A DNA stretch of 33,191 nucleotides from Phycisphaerales bacterium (GCA_029260515.1 JAJDDC010000112.1:1-33191), one strand, 5' to 3'. Shown: positions 20,391 to 29,500, numbered from the stretch's first letter. Made by a program: numbers and translations. The notes: generated by a model not told the origin, from the sequence alone.

Positions 20391-22109
20391 CTACAGAGTG
20401 TCGTGCCACCCCTTCTGGGGCTGGCGGCCTCGGATGTTCTCCACGAACTTCTTCAGCTCTTTGTCGATGCGGTCGGCCTTGCGTTTCTTGGACTGCAGCC
20501 GCGGGTTCAGCCCAAGGTGGTCTTGGGCCTTCCGAACCGCGCCGCTCAGCGCGTCCATCCAGTCGTCGTACTTCAGGCAGCCACGGTCGCTGGTCAGGCG
20601 CGTCATCTGATAGAAGCCGCTCTTCAGTGCGGCGTCCACGTCGAGCGAGCGCTCCTTCGCCCGGGTGATGTCCTTCACCAAGCTCTCGTCGATGACGATG
20701 CGGTGGGCGGACAGGACCGGCTCCAAGGTGTCGATGATCCGCAGTTCTTTCTGCCCGGTGACGTTCTCCTCCTCGAGACTGCAGCCCTTGTGCAGGCGGC
20801 CGTCGCGGCGCAGGCGGTACGTCTCATGCAGCACGGGCGAGAACAGCTCGGTCCACATGCCGTCGCCGAAGTTGCTCTCGACGACGACCTCGTTGACCCG
20901 GTGCTCCTTCGCCAGCAAGGCGAGCGCCGTCAGCGTGCGCTTGTCGTAGCCGCCTGCGAAGGCTCCCCATCCCCGCTTTGGGATGAACAGCACGCCGTTG
21001 AGGCCTTTGACGATCGCGTAGGTGGTCTGGTCTTTACCGCGGCCCGACGGGTCGATGTACATGCACGAGAAGCCGTACTCGCTGAAGGCGTCGCTGACGT
21101 GCATGGGCTTCTGGAAAGTGTCGCCGTGCAGCCCCACGCGCGGGAGGTGCTCGAGAGTGTGCTTCTGCGCGCCGCTCCAGACAACTCGGTCGGGGGCGAC
21201 GGTGTCGTCCACGTCCATGACGATAAAGTCCCCGGTCTTCAGGGGGTGTTTGTTCTCGTCGCCGGGGGTGGTGTCGAGCATGAACTGCAGCGCGTAGCCC
21301 GCCGCGCCGTATTCGACCTGGCGTTCGGCGAGCTCGGCGTTGTCGAAGCGATCGGGGTCGCACGCGCTGCCCGGCGGGGCGTCCATGATACCGGGCGCAA
21401 GGCGGCCTTGGTACCGCGCGGCGTCGACCGGTACCTGCGCGGGCCAGATGCGGAGGGTGTACCCGCGGTCCTCCAAGGCGTTGTAGAGGCTGTCCTCGAC
21501 CTGGTAGGTGCCGAGGAACGTGCAGCCGCCGTGCGTGTTGTTCGCCTGCGGCGTGAGGACGGCCCCGCCCAGCTCGGCCACCCGCGAGATCAACTTTTCG
21601 CGCTGGGTAGACGTCTCGGAGTTGTTGGGGACCTCGACGTCGTCGCCTACGATGTAGTCGGCGCGCGAGCCGGCGATCTGCCCGGTGATGCCCACCGACT
21701 TGACGGAGGGGGCGTGGGCAGCGGTGCAGCCGCGGACGTCGAAGGCTACGTTGCTGTCGCGGTCGCCGCGGCGTGGGTCGGGCGCGAGGTGGTGCAGGAA
21801 CTCGACCTCGCCGAGGAGGCGCTTGGTGAAGATCGAGAATGCGTCGGAGCGCTCCTTCGAGGCGGAGACAACGAGCACCTTGACGTCCACGTCGTTCCAC
21901 AGGAGCCACAGCACGTAGGCGCTGGTGATCCAGCTCTTGCCCACCCCGCGGAACGCCATGATGACCTTCCGGCGGGGCCCGTGCTGCAGGTAGTGCGCGA
22001 TCTCGTACTGCCGGGGCGTCGGATCGGGCAGGCCGAGGTGCTTCCAGATGATGTAGAGGAAGACCCGAAAGTCGGTGCGGGCGGCGTTGAGGGCCCGGCT
22101 ACTGACCAC
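20391..22109 (-). CDS. terL: T7 gp19-like terminase large subunit
   Basis: This packaging ATPase/nuclease is about 572 aa (T7 gp19 586). Blocks aligning with T7 are IMAFRGVGKSWIT (Walker A), SASKERSDAFSIF, SVGITGQIAGSRADYIVGDD (Walker B), PAQVP, YALQFML, the nuclease Asp in YIDPSGRGKDQT, ESNFGDGMW and a last acidic pair YDDWMDAL. I chose GTG at 22109 because the following residues (SSRALNAARTDFRVFLYIIW) align with the T7 start. A GTG at 22157 in frame would add 16 residues and has its own AGGAG. It overlaps the preceding coiled-coil gene by 11 bases. The small subunit is probably at 23648-23944. Confidence 0.97.
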   Translation of the reverse strand: MVSSRALNAARTDFRVFLYIIWKHLGLPDPTPRQYEIAHYLQHGPRRKVIMAFRGVGKSWITSAYVLWLLWNDVDVKVLVVSASKERSDAFSIFTKRLLGEVEFLHHLAPDPRRGDRDSNVAFDVRGCTAAHAPSVKSVGITGQIAGSRADYIVGDDVEVPNNSETSTQREKLISRVAELGGAVLTPQANNTHGGCTFLGTYQVEDSLYNALEDRGYTLRIWPAQVPVDAARYQGRLAPGIMDAPPGSACDPDRFDNAELAERQVEYGAAGYALQFMLDTTPGDENKHPLKTGDFIVMDVDDTVAPDRVVWSGAQKHTLEHLPRVGLHGDTFQKPMHVSDAFSEYGFSCMYIDPSGRGKDQTTYAIVKGLNGVLFIPKRGWGAFAGGYDKRTLTALALLAKEHRVNEVVVESNFGDGMWTELFSPVLHETYRLRRDGRLHKGCSLEEENVTGQKELRIIDTLEPVLSAHRIVIDESLVKDITRAKERSLDVDAALKSGFYQMTRLTSDRGCLKYDDWMDALSGAVRKAQDHLGLNPRLQSKKRKADRIDKELKKFVENIRGRQPQKGWHDTL

Positions 22110-22410
22110 GAAACTGCGGGGCCTCTCCGGCAGGGTCGACGGGCATGACCGCCGCACAAGGGAAGCGCTCCTTACAAGCGCGACAGCGCCCGCGCCAGTT
22201 CTTGGAGTGCGTGCGGAGGGCGTCGGCGCGTTGTTCGGCGGCAGCCTGCGCCTGTTCTGCCACCACTCGCTCCTGCTCGGCCGTCCGCACGCGGTCCTCG
22301 AGACCGTAGATGATGCTCTGCGCGCGGCCGAGGATCTTCGTGACCCGCGCCTTCTCGTCGTTCGCGCGCGTCAAGGCGTTCACCCGGGCGGCGCTCTGGT
22401 TCTCGCTCAC
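22099..22410 (-). CDS. Coiled-coil protein upstream of terminase (103 aa)
   Basis: This 103-aa protein is largely one long helix (NALTRANDEKARVTKILGRA; TAEQERVVAEQAQAAAEQRA), followed by a Cys cluster RCRACKERFPC. In T7 the Rz spanin gene 18.5 occupies the slot before gene 19, and Rz proteins are coiled coils. This one lacks an N-terminal membrane anchor, so a spanin role is doubtful. GTG at 22410 makes a GTGA overlap with the endolysin stop and has GGAGA 6 bases upstream. Confidence 0.75.
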   Translation of the reverse strand: MSENQSAARVNALTRANDEKARVTKILGRAQSIIYGLEDRVRTAEQERVVAEQAQAAAEQRADALRTHSKNWRGRCRACKERFPCAAVMPVDPAGEAPQFRGQ

Positions 22411-22955
22411 AGCATGTCTCCGATGTCGACGCTCAGCGCGACGACGCGGCGCATCCAGCCCTTGATGTACTTGATGCGGGTGGGGTTCTTGACGGCGAGG
22501 CCGCACAGGAAGTCGGTTCGCGCGAGCAGCAGCCTGCGCGCCAGCGCGAGATCCATGCTTGGCTCGAACGCCCCGCCGGGGTGCGTGAACCGGAGGATGG
22601 CGTCCTGCGTCGCGGGCCCGAGGTCGCCGTCCACGGCCAGGTTCCGGCCGTCGGCGTTCAGGCTGTGCTGCAGGCCACGTACCGCGCGTGGCGGGCCGCT
22701 GTTCACGCCGTAGTCGAAGAGGGCCCAGGCGGTGCCGAGGCACACGTCGGAGAAGCCCGGGGCCTCCCAATACTGCTCGACGTAGATGTCGTGGGCGACG
22801 GCGTACGTCAGCCGCTTGATATCGAGGCCGGGGAAGCGGCGCTTGCTTATGCCCCACCGCGTTTCGCCGCCGGGGTCGTCTGGGTCGTTCGTGTAGCGGC
22901 TGCCGCCCTCCCACCGCAGCGTGAACGGTAGGACGAGGTCGTCGAAGAACTGCAT
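22407..22955 (-). CDS. GH108-type endolysin with peptidoglycan-binding domain
   Basis: This 182-aa lysozyme-like muramidase has Glu16 in RWEGG as the probable catalytic acid. DPDDPGGETRWGISKRRFPG and LDIKRLT follow, the signature of glycoside hydrolase family 108. The second half has NLAVDGDLGPATQDAIL, typical of the attached peptidoglycan-binding domain. No signal peptide is present, so it needs a holin. T7 instead uses an amidase (gp3.5) that also inhibits its RNA polymerase; that regulation is missing here. ATG at 22955 has AGGGAG 5 bases upstream. A strong GC hairpin precedes it. Confidence 0.92.
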   Translation of the reverse strand: MQFFDDLVLPFTLRWEGGSRYTNDPDDPGGETRWGISKRRFPGLDIKRLTYAVAHDIYVEQYWEAPGFSDVCLGTAWALFDYGVNSGPPRAVRGLQHSLNADGRNLAVDGDLGPATQDAILRFTHPGGAFEPSMDLALARRLLLARTDFLCGLAVKNPTRIKYIKGWMRRVVALSVDIGDML

Positions 22956-22974
22956 GGGGTCTCCCTGGGGAGCG

Positions 22975-23029
22975 ACCCGCCCCCAGCGTTGCCGCCGTAC
23001 CGTCAGCACAGCGGGGCTCTGGGGCGGGT
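22975..23029 (-). promoter_or_regulatory. Strong GC hairpin in the endolysin leader
   Basis: ACCCGCCCC (23021-23029) pairs perfectly with GGGGCGGGT (22975-22983) on the minus strand, with further pairs beyond a bulge. There is no T-tract, so an mRNA-processing or translation-timing hairpin is more likely than a terminator. It lies 20 bases before the endolysin start. Confidence 0.45.
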
Positions 23030-23070
23030 GCTCCGGCGCGGGGGAGGGAGGGCCCCCGCGCGAGGTGGTG

Positions 23071-23634
23071 CTAGTCGAGCTGTTCGGCTTCGAAGGTGAA
23101 GTTGTGGACCGTGATGTCGGTCGCACCGTCGGTGTCGCCGAGGACGCCCACGCAGTCGCCGTCGCTGACCGTGACCACAGCCGTCGTCTTCGTAAAGGCG
23201 TCGTCCAGGTCGAGCGTCAGCTCCACAGCGTGAATGGGCGAAATCTCGTCACCCGCAGCCACGGTGGCGTCGGTGTCTTGTCCGAGAACCAGCCACGAGG
23301 CGACCGAGGCGTCGTTGTTCTCGAAACTCGCCTCGACGGAAACCTTGAAGGTCTTCGAGAGGTAGTGGCCGGTGGACTCGGTCCAGCACCAGACGAGGGT
23401 GTCGGCGGTGCCGATGGCCCAGTCGCCCTGCGCGTCGTACTCTTCGGTCTGGTCGGCCGAGAGGTAGGTCAGCAGCGCCGCCGTGGTGCCAGCGAAGGTG
23501 GTGACGTCCGCGGTGTCGCCGGTCACGACGTAGTGCGACTTGGTGGGGGCTTCGCCTGCCAGCGCGGGCAGCGCAATCGGCAGTGCAATCAGGGTGGCGA
23601 TCAGGGCGAGGCCCAGCTTGATGAAGGTCTTCAT
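23071..23634 (-). CDS. Exported beta-rich protein C
   Basis: This 187-aa protein has a clean signal peptide (FIKLGLALIATLIALPIALP, cleavage after ALA near residue 26). The acidic mature part is beta-rich, with two Cys in VWCWTES and DGDCVGVLG. These contexts match the central Cys pair of the exported proteins at 19088-20382 (AVCFTP / DDCLGI), and TDITVHNFTFEAEQ matches the C-terminal strand. A distant paralogue is likely. ATG at 23634 has UAGGAG, overlapping the small terminase stop, 10 bases upstream. The role is unknown; late expression is expected. Confidence 0.75.
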   Translation of the reverse strand: MKTFIKLGLALIATLIALPIALPALAGEAPTKSHYVVTGDTADVTTFAGTTAALLTYLSADQTEEYDAQGDWAIGTADTLVWCWTESTGHYLSKTFKVSVEASFENNDASVASWLVLGQDTDATVAAGDEISPIHAVELTLDLDDAFTKTTAVVTVSDGDCVGVLGDTDGATDITVHNFTFEAEQLD

Positions 23635-23647
23635 GTTGATGGTGCTC

Positions 23648-23944
23648 CTAGTGGGTGAAGGTCGGGAACTCGGTGTCGGCCTCGGCGTCTGCCATGGCGT
23701 CCTCCAGTTCCTGCACGGGGGTTTGCTTGCGCGGTGCCGGGGCCTCTGCCTCGATACCGTTGTCTTTCAAGAACGCCCTTGCGACGTTCAGGGTGGCGGC
23801 CGAAGCCTTCACCCTCTGGGTGCTGGCGGGCGCTTCCCCCGCCGCGGGCACGATGATCTCGTCGCCGTTCTTGACGCGGTCAGCCAGCTCGCGGGCCAGC
23901 TCACCGTGTAGGCTTCTCATTTCTCTGTCGTCGGCGGCGTTCAC
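23648..23944 (-). CDS. terS: Probable terminase small subunit
   Basis: This 98-aa protein has the small-terminase pattern of podoviruses: an N-terminal helix LHGELARELADRVKNG, then SAATLNVARAFLKDNGIEAE, and an acidic, disordered C-terminus. It would bind the packaging site and load the large subunit. In T7 the small subunit gene 18 likewise precedes gene 19 in the lysis/packaging cluster, though here three genes lie between. GTG at 23944 has AGGA 4-5 bases upstream and lies inside the end of the preceding gene. Confidence 0.75.
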   Translation of the reverse strand: MNAADDREMRSLHGELARELADRVKNGDEIIVPAAGEAPASTQRVKASAATLNVARAFLKDNGIEAEAPAPRKQTPVQELEDAMADAEADTEFPTFTH

Positions 23945-24365
23945 GGCGTCCTTCCTTTGCCGCCATCCAGGCGGGCATGGGCATGTTGTGGCGGCAGCGG
24001 TCCCCTTTGTCGGGGCCGCAGGTGTTGAAGCTCAGGCCGCCCAGCACGCGCAGGGCGGCGTACACCGGCCAGCGGGTCCAGTCCCAACGCCACGGCAGCG
24101 CCTCTGCGATCAGGACGCGCAGCTTGGCGTCCCGCCTCTTCTGGTCCGTCGGGCGCATCTGCCACGGCAGCCAGCAGCGCGAGCAGTAGCCGTAGTCGTG
24201 GAGCCGGCAGCACCAGCGGATGCTCCAACGGAACACCTTGTCGAACCAGTTGGTGCAGCCGTCGTCGCGGAACTCTTCGGGGATCTTGCTCAGCTCGGCG
24301 TACGAGGCGAGCGACATGCGGTGGGGCCGCTGTGTCTGCGGGCAGGTGCCGAGGTGCAGGTTCAT
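23901..24365 (-). CDS. Phospholipase-A2-like motif protein in lysis cluster
   Basis: This 154-aa protein contains DDGCTNW...WCCRLHDYGYC, with Cys37, Cys52-Cys53, His56, Asp57 and Tyr60. CCxxHDxxY is the active-site signature of phospholipase A2-type folds and of a phage family with a DGC...CC..HD motif. Further Cys are in NTCGPDKGDRC, and the C-terminus is very basic (RRERRRRQRNEKPTR). A membrane-lipid role in lysis or entry is possible; no signal peptide is seen. ATG at 24365 overlaps the previous stop as TGATG with AAGGGGGG 6 bases upstream. It overlaps the small terminase start by 44 bases. Confidence 0.65.
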   Translation of the reverse strand: MNLHLGTCPQTQRPHRMSLASYAELSKIPEEFRDDGCTNWFDKVFRWSIRWCCRLHDYGYCSRCWLPWQMRPTDQKRRDAKLRVLIAEALPWRWDWTRWPVYAALRVLGGLSFNTCGPDKGDRCRHNMPMPAWMAAKEGRRERRRRQRNEKPTR

Positions 24366-24766
24366 CAGATGCCCCCCTTCATGCCTTTGACGACGCCCTC
24401 GCTGATGAGGCCAAGAGCATCGCCGGCGGACTCGGTCTCTTCGCTGCGGAGCTCGACCTTCGTGTGCTTCTCGGTGCAGTCGACGCGCACGTTGATGCGG
24501 CCGGTGCCGAGGAGGCTCTCGCGCGCCACGACCTGATCGCAGTGGTCGTCGACCTCTACGTGCAAGTGCGTGCAGCCGCTTAGCATCAAGCCCAGCGCGG
24601 TGGTGATGGCTGCGCCAATGGCGACGATACCGCTGCGCCAGCGCTCCAGCACCCCGACACGCTTCCGGTTCTCGACGATGATCGGGACGACCTGCTCGAG
24701 AGTCCCCTCCACCCGCCCGACGGCGCGTTCGATTTTGTTGAGCTGCGCCTGCTGCGCTTCCTGCAC
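24365..24766 (-). CDS. Membrane protein with coiled coil and lipobox (holin- or spanin-like)
   Basis: This 133-aa protein has an N-terminal amphipathic coiled coil (1-40), a single membrane helix (46-62), then LSGC at 62-65, a lipoprotein-type box, followed by a soluble charged domain. The N-terminal layout recalls small haemolysin/XhlA-type holin partners, while the lipobox recalls outer-membrane spanins. An internal GTG at residue 39 would give a short lipoprotein form with a textbook signal (LERWRSGIVAIG...LMLSGC). GTG at 24766 shares a base with the preceding stop (TAGTG) and has GGGAG 8 bases upstream. It is the best candidate membrane component for lysis in the window. Confidence 0.65.
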   Translation of the reverse strand: MQEAQQAQLNKIERAVGRVEGTLEQVVPIIVENRKRVGVLERWRSGIVAIGAAITTALGLMLSGCTHLHVEVDDHCDQVVARESLLGTGRINVRVDCTEKHTKVELRSEETESAGDALGLISEGVVKGMKGGI

Positions 24767-25665
24767 TAGAAGTTCTCCCACGCAACGACGTGTACTTCCC
24801 AGTCGTTGAAATCAAGGTCTTGCAGTTGGGAGATGTCCTCTTCCCAGATGCGTGAATTGTCGATGTTGGCCCAGACGTCCAAGCTTCCGTCGGCCTGCCA
24901 GCCTACGTTGAAGCGCCTAACGCGACCGAGGGGCAGCACGTCGCCCACCTCGTAGCTATCGTCAGCCACCACACACTCGACCCACGCAACGAACTTGGCG
25001 GGTGGCGCTGAGAAGCCGGTGGTCCCAGCCGCGATGTTGATGATCGATGCTGGAGCTGAAGCGAAGTCCGAGACGTCGATGCCCCCGGACACGTAGTCGG
25101 CCGCGTCGGCGGTCTGCGCGAGGATGCTCGCCAGCTCCGCCGTCATCAGAATTTCGTCAGCTTCGGCCGCGTCCTTGGCGGCGAGGGTCGCGATGACGGA
25201 GGCGATGGAGGCTGTCTGCTCGGACTCGGACACCGCCTCGTCGGCGATGCACGCCGCCTCGCTCACGAGAGCCGCATCCCGGGACGCCTCGGCAGCCGCC
25301 CGGGCAGCCGACACGGCGGCCGGATTGGACAGCCCGGCGAACCGGTCTTCGAGCGAGAACAGCAGCTGCTTGACGGCGATCGCGAGGTCGGCGGGGTTCG
25401 GCGACCCACTCCCCGCGAAGGTGACCAGCGGCTTGTGCGTCTGCGTCGAGCGGTTGATGGTGATCTGCGACGTCGGGACGTTGCCGGCTTGGAAGACGAT
25501 TGCGTCTCCCGCCTCGTTGAACGTCCACTCATCCACGCCAAAGCCCTGCGCGAGGAACACCGCGCCTTGCTTCACGACGACGTCCTCAGGCAACAGGTAC
25601 TCGAAGGTGATGGGGTACGAGAGGACGTCAGCGCTCGGCAGGTAGAGGTCGGGGGAGTAGGCCAT
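24766..25665 (-). CDS. Tail fibre protein 2 (paralogue of the next gene upstream)
   Basis: This 299-aa protein has an N-terminal segment YPITFEYLLPEDVVVKQGAV that matches the T7-type tail-fibre attachment domain. An Ala-rich coiled coil follows (about 105-195), then a compact beta C-terminal domain (YEVGDVLPLGRVRRFNVGW ... DFNDWEVHVVAWENF). The neighbour at 25669 has the same length, domain order and C-terminal pattern. Two fibres may form mixed or branched receptor-binding structures. The ATG at 25665 is 3 bases after the preceding stop with no clear Shine-Dalgarno, so it is probably coupled. Confidence 0.8.
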   Translation of the reverse strand: MAYSPDLYLPSADVLSYPITFEYLLPEDVVVKQGAVFLAQGFGVDEWTFNEAGDAIVFQAGNVPTSQITINRSTQTHKPLVTFAGSGSPNPADLAIAVKQLLFSLEDRFAGLSNPAAVSAARAAAEASRDAALVSEAACIADEAVSESEQTASIASVIATLAAKDAAEADEILMTAELASILAQTADAADYVSGGIDVSDFASAPASIINIAAGTTGFSAPPAKFVAWVECVVADDSYEVGDVLPLGRVRRFNVGWQADGSLDVWANIDNSRIWEEDISQLQDLDFNDWEVHVVAWENF

Positions 25666-25668
25666 GGG

Positions 25669-26568
25669 CTACTGCCAGAGGCTCACCTTGAAGTCCCAGT
25701 CGGAGACGTCAAGGTTCGAAGTGTTGTACGGGGTGTTCTTGCTCAGCGCCGTCAGCTCGCCCTGCCCCTTGAAGTAGATGGTCACGTTGCCGCTCTGGTC
25801 GGCCACGATGTTCCAGTCCGAGACGAGGTGGCCCTCGATGACGTCGCCTACTGCGTAGCCGAGGTCGGTTGTATTGCAGATGAAGGTGGCTTGGATGCGC
25901 GTCGGCTCGGCCGACAGCCCCGACGTGGTCGCCGGGATTGCGAAGGACGAGATCGCGTCGTCGATCGCGATGAGCCCGGAGGTGTACGTGGGTGCGTCGG
26001 AGTCGTAGGCCTGGGCGGTCGCGAGGTCGGCCGCGACGTTTGCCTCGGCGGTTTCGGCGTCGTTCTTGTGGTCTTCCGCTGTGTCAGCGGCCACTACCGC
26101 GCCGGCAGCGTTGCCGGCTGCTGACGTTGCGAAGGTTTCGCACACCACCTCGGACGCTGCCGCAGCGGCCGCTGCGTCGTTCGCCAGCACCAGTTCGGCG
26201 GCGCACGCGGTCGGGTCGACTACGGAGCTGCGCTCGTCGATGCCGTACAGCGCTTGCAACAGGATGTCGTTGATCTGATCCTCGTCGAGACCCTCGCCGT
26301 TCTCGAGCGTCTCCACGGCGAGGTCGAGGGGGGTCGAGCGCTCGATGACCAGTGTCTCCCCGTTCGCGCCCGGCACTGTGAACTTGATTTCAGTGCCAAG
26401 GCCGTCCACCACGTTGTCGAGGATGTACTCGTCAGCGTCGGTGCCGGTGGTCAACACAACGCCGTCCCTCGTTACCACAAGGTGTGCCAGGCGCAGGAAC
26501 GGAAACCCGATGACGTAGTTCGTCGCCGAACCGGCGGTGACGTAGTTGGTGGGGGTGTACGCGGGCAC
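25669..26568 (-). CDS. Tail fibre protein 1, T7 gp17 N-terminal domain
   Basis: This 299-aa protein begins PAYTPTNYVTAGSATNYVIG then FPFLRLAHLVVTRDGVVL, the classical phage T7 tail-fibre N-terminal domain that joins the fibre to the tail. An Ala-rich trimeric-type coiled coil follows (about 120-185), then a small C-terminal beta domain (YAVGDVIEGHLVSDWNIVAD ... DVSDWDFKVSLWQ). There is no depolymerase domain, so the fibre is short, unlike the 553-aa T7 gp17. The GTG start at 26568 has UAGGAG 5 bases upstream. It lies right after the largest internal virion protein, as gene 17 does after gene 16 in T7. Confidence 0.88.
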   Translation of the reverse strand: MPAYTPTNYVTAGSATNYVIGFPFLRLAHLVVTRDGVVLTTGTDADEYILDNVVDGLGTEIKFTVPGANGETLVIERSTPLDLAVETLENGEGLDEDQINDILLQALYGIDERSSVVDPTACAAELVLANDAAAAAAASEVVCETFATSAAGNAAGAVVAADTAEDHKNDAETAEANVAADLATAQAYDSDAPTYTSGLIAIDDAISSFAIPATTSGLSAEPTRIQATFICNTTDLGYAVGDVIEGHLVSDWNIVADQSGNVTIYFKGQGELTALSKNTPYNTSNLDVSDWDFKVSLWQ

Positions 26569-26576
26569 GGGGGCTC

Positions 26577-29500
26577 CTACTGGTTTGTGAGGGTCTGCAC
26601 AAGGTTGCCGAGGGCCGACTGGCTGGCGAGGGCCGTCTGCTGGCGGTGGGCCACGAGGGCCTGCCGCCGGGCGACGTTGCCCGCCCGCACCGCCGCGTCC
26701 AGCGCGGGGTCTTCGCGCCGTAGCAGCGTCTTCGCGCGCGTGCGCCTCTTCTGCAGGAATTCGGTGATCAGGCGCTGCCGCCCGTCCTGGCTGTCGTCGG
26801 CCTGCCGGTACCGCGAGGAGCGGAACAGCTTGGCGAGGCCTTCGCGCACGTCGTTCCCGTTGCGGGAGTTGTCGCGTGAAGCCAGCACGATCAGGCGGTC
26901 CTTCTGCTCGGGGGTGAGCTTGACCCCACCCACATCGCCGAAGACGGAGCGCATGTTGACGCCGAAGCCCCGCTCGGCAAGGCGGGCGATCTCCCGGTCC
27001 ACCGGGGACGGGGTGCTGGTGTTCGCGTAGAACGGGGAAATGGTGTCGGGACCGTAGCCGTGCGGGTAGCGCACGACTTCGCCGAAGATGTTCCGGCGGG
27101 CAGGCAGCTCCTTCGAGAAGCCCGGGAGCCGTGACATCAGCTTCTGCACGACGCCGTCGACCTCCCGCATGACATCGTCCCGGCTCTCGCCCGGCAGGAG
27201 CGTGGACTCGGTCGGGAACACACCCCGCACGTTGGTCTGCGCGACCACGTTCGGAATGAACGACCCGGCGAACTGCTCCAGGAGCCGCCCGGCCTTCTGC
27301 TCCGGCCGGTTGATTGCGTCGACCAGCGACGTGAGGCCTGTGAAGTACGACTTGCTAGTCAGGTTCTCAGCGACGGCGATCGTCGCGAGCACAGCGACCT
27401 TATCGAATTCCTCCTGCTCCAACATACCGCCTGCCTCGGCGAGGTTCCCGGCGATGCCGAGGAAGAGGCCGAAGGGGTCTGTGCGGGAGAACGAGGTGTA
27501 CGTGACGCTGCCGTCGGGGTTGTCTTGCTTGAACGAGTAGGGCTTCCAGCCGGTCGCCAGCAGCGCCGCGCGCTCGTCGGGCTGCTCGGGGCCGCCGCCG
27601 GTGATCTTGCCTTCGTAGGCCGCCATGCCGGCGCTCATCCACAGCATGCCGCCCACCATGTACCGGGCGCGCACTGCCGCGAGCTGCGCCGTGTCGCCGC
27701 CGGGGATCGAGGCGGCCTGGACGGCCTGCTTGTACCGCTCGGTGAACTTGTGGAAGCCCGGGGTTCGCTCGAAGGTGTACTTGAACAGGTTCACAGGCGT
27801 CCGCACGAACGGCATGATGAAGCGCGCCGTGGGGTGGCGGTTGACGAACTCCTGCAGCGACCGCCCGACGGACTTGCCCGTCAGCGGGTCGGTGAAGGTG
27901 TTGCGCCGCGCGCCATCCAGCGCCAGCGCGTGCAGGCGCTCGAAGTCCTCAAGGTCGGAGGGGTCGAGGTTGAGGTCGCTCTTGTAGCCGGGGACGTCGT
28001 TGGTCAAGCGCTTGATGTGCGCTTCGAACTGCCCCGGCGGTAGGTTCTTCTGCAGCGCGTCCTCGTACGCGAGACGGTTCAGGCGCATGTGGTAGTTGAT
28101 GCCCTTCGCCAGTTCGTCGCCCGCGGTGAGGGCACGGCCGGGGAGGTTGACGATTGCGCCGAAGGCATTGACGATGTGCCCGCCGAAGTTCCGGTCGTCG
28201 AGAAAGCCCCCCACGTCCGAGTTCAGCAGGTAGCGCACGTTCTGCGCGTTGATGCTGTTCTCGATGTCGTACTGCTTTGCGTTCGGGATCAGGATCGATT
28301 CCCCCGTCGCCGCCGCGCGCATCCAGTCGGGGACGCCCGCGCCGGCCTGCGTCAGCCGCACGATGTCGTTGTCGAACTTCGAGACCTGTCCGGTCAGCTG
28401 GTGTCCGAGGGCGGCGAGGCTGGCGCGCCGACCTTCGGCGGTCGAGCGCAACGCCGCGCGGATGCCCGTGACGAGGCCATGGTACTCCGATAGCGCCGCG
28501 CGGACCAGCCCGTCGTTGCCTTGGAGGGCCCCGGCGACCGCGTACTCCACCGGCGACCACAGCGCGACGACAGTGTTGGAGAACAGGTTGACGCTCTGCG
28601 TGATGGGACCGGAGAGGATGGCGTTCAGCCAGAACTCCACGGTCATCTTGCGAAACAGCCCGCTGCGTCCCAGCTCCTGCAGCATCCGGTCGCGTCCAGA
28701 CACGTTGTCGAGCGCGCTCGCGAGCGCCTCGGCCTGCTGCTTGATTTGCGCCTTGCCCCCGCCCTTGGCGATCAAGTCGCTGAGTGCGTCGAGGCGTTGC
28801 GCCTTGCCCGCGCCCGTGATGGGGAGGGCCGACACGATGCCGTTGAACTGCTGAAGCGCGCGGCCGATGTTCGTTGCCACGCCAGAGCGGAGGTCGGCGA
28901 TGCGTACCAGCTGGTCCCGGCGCTGGAGGAACGCCGCGTAGACGTTCGTGCTGTCGTCTCCCGACACCATGCGGTTCACCATCTGGCGGACGTCGGCGAA
29001 CATGGACTCTTCGATCACGCGGAGCGCGGCCATACGCTGGGGAAGGTCGACGGTGTCGCCGAACAGCTTCGTGTACGCGCCGATCATTTTCTCGGCACCG
29101 GCCTCGCTGCGTCCAGCTTCGCGGAGTTCCTTCTGCGCGATGGCGACGCCTTCGTCGATGGTGTCGTCGAGGTTCTTGACGAAGAACTGCCCCTCGGCCG
29201 CGCCGCCGCCACGAGACGTGATCAGGTTGACGACGTCGTCGGCGAGCAGCTTCAGGTCGTCGGTGGACTCGATGCGGAGGAAGTTTCGGTTGTTCAGCCC
29301 CAGCACGTTGCCGAGGTTCTTCTCCCAGCCGGGCTGGAGCTGGCCGGTCTGGTCGCGCATCAGGATGGCGTCGACCGCGCGGTTGAACTCCGGGTCGTCG
29401 GGGAGGAGGCCCGCGCGCTTCACCGGCGCGCCAGCGGCGCGCAGCTTCGCGGCGAGGCTGGGGATGTGGACTTCGGTCGCGCCTTCGGCGGTCGTGGTCA

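Noticed and set aside
20403..22148. Plus-strand open frame of 581 codons over the large terminase
   Set aside because: It is an antisense shadow of a clear terminase gene, with no domain in its translation and no ribosome site.
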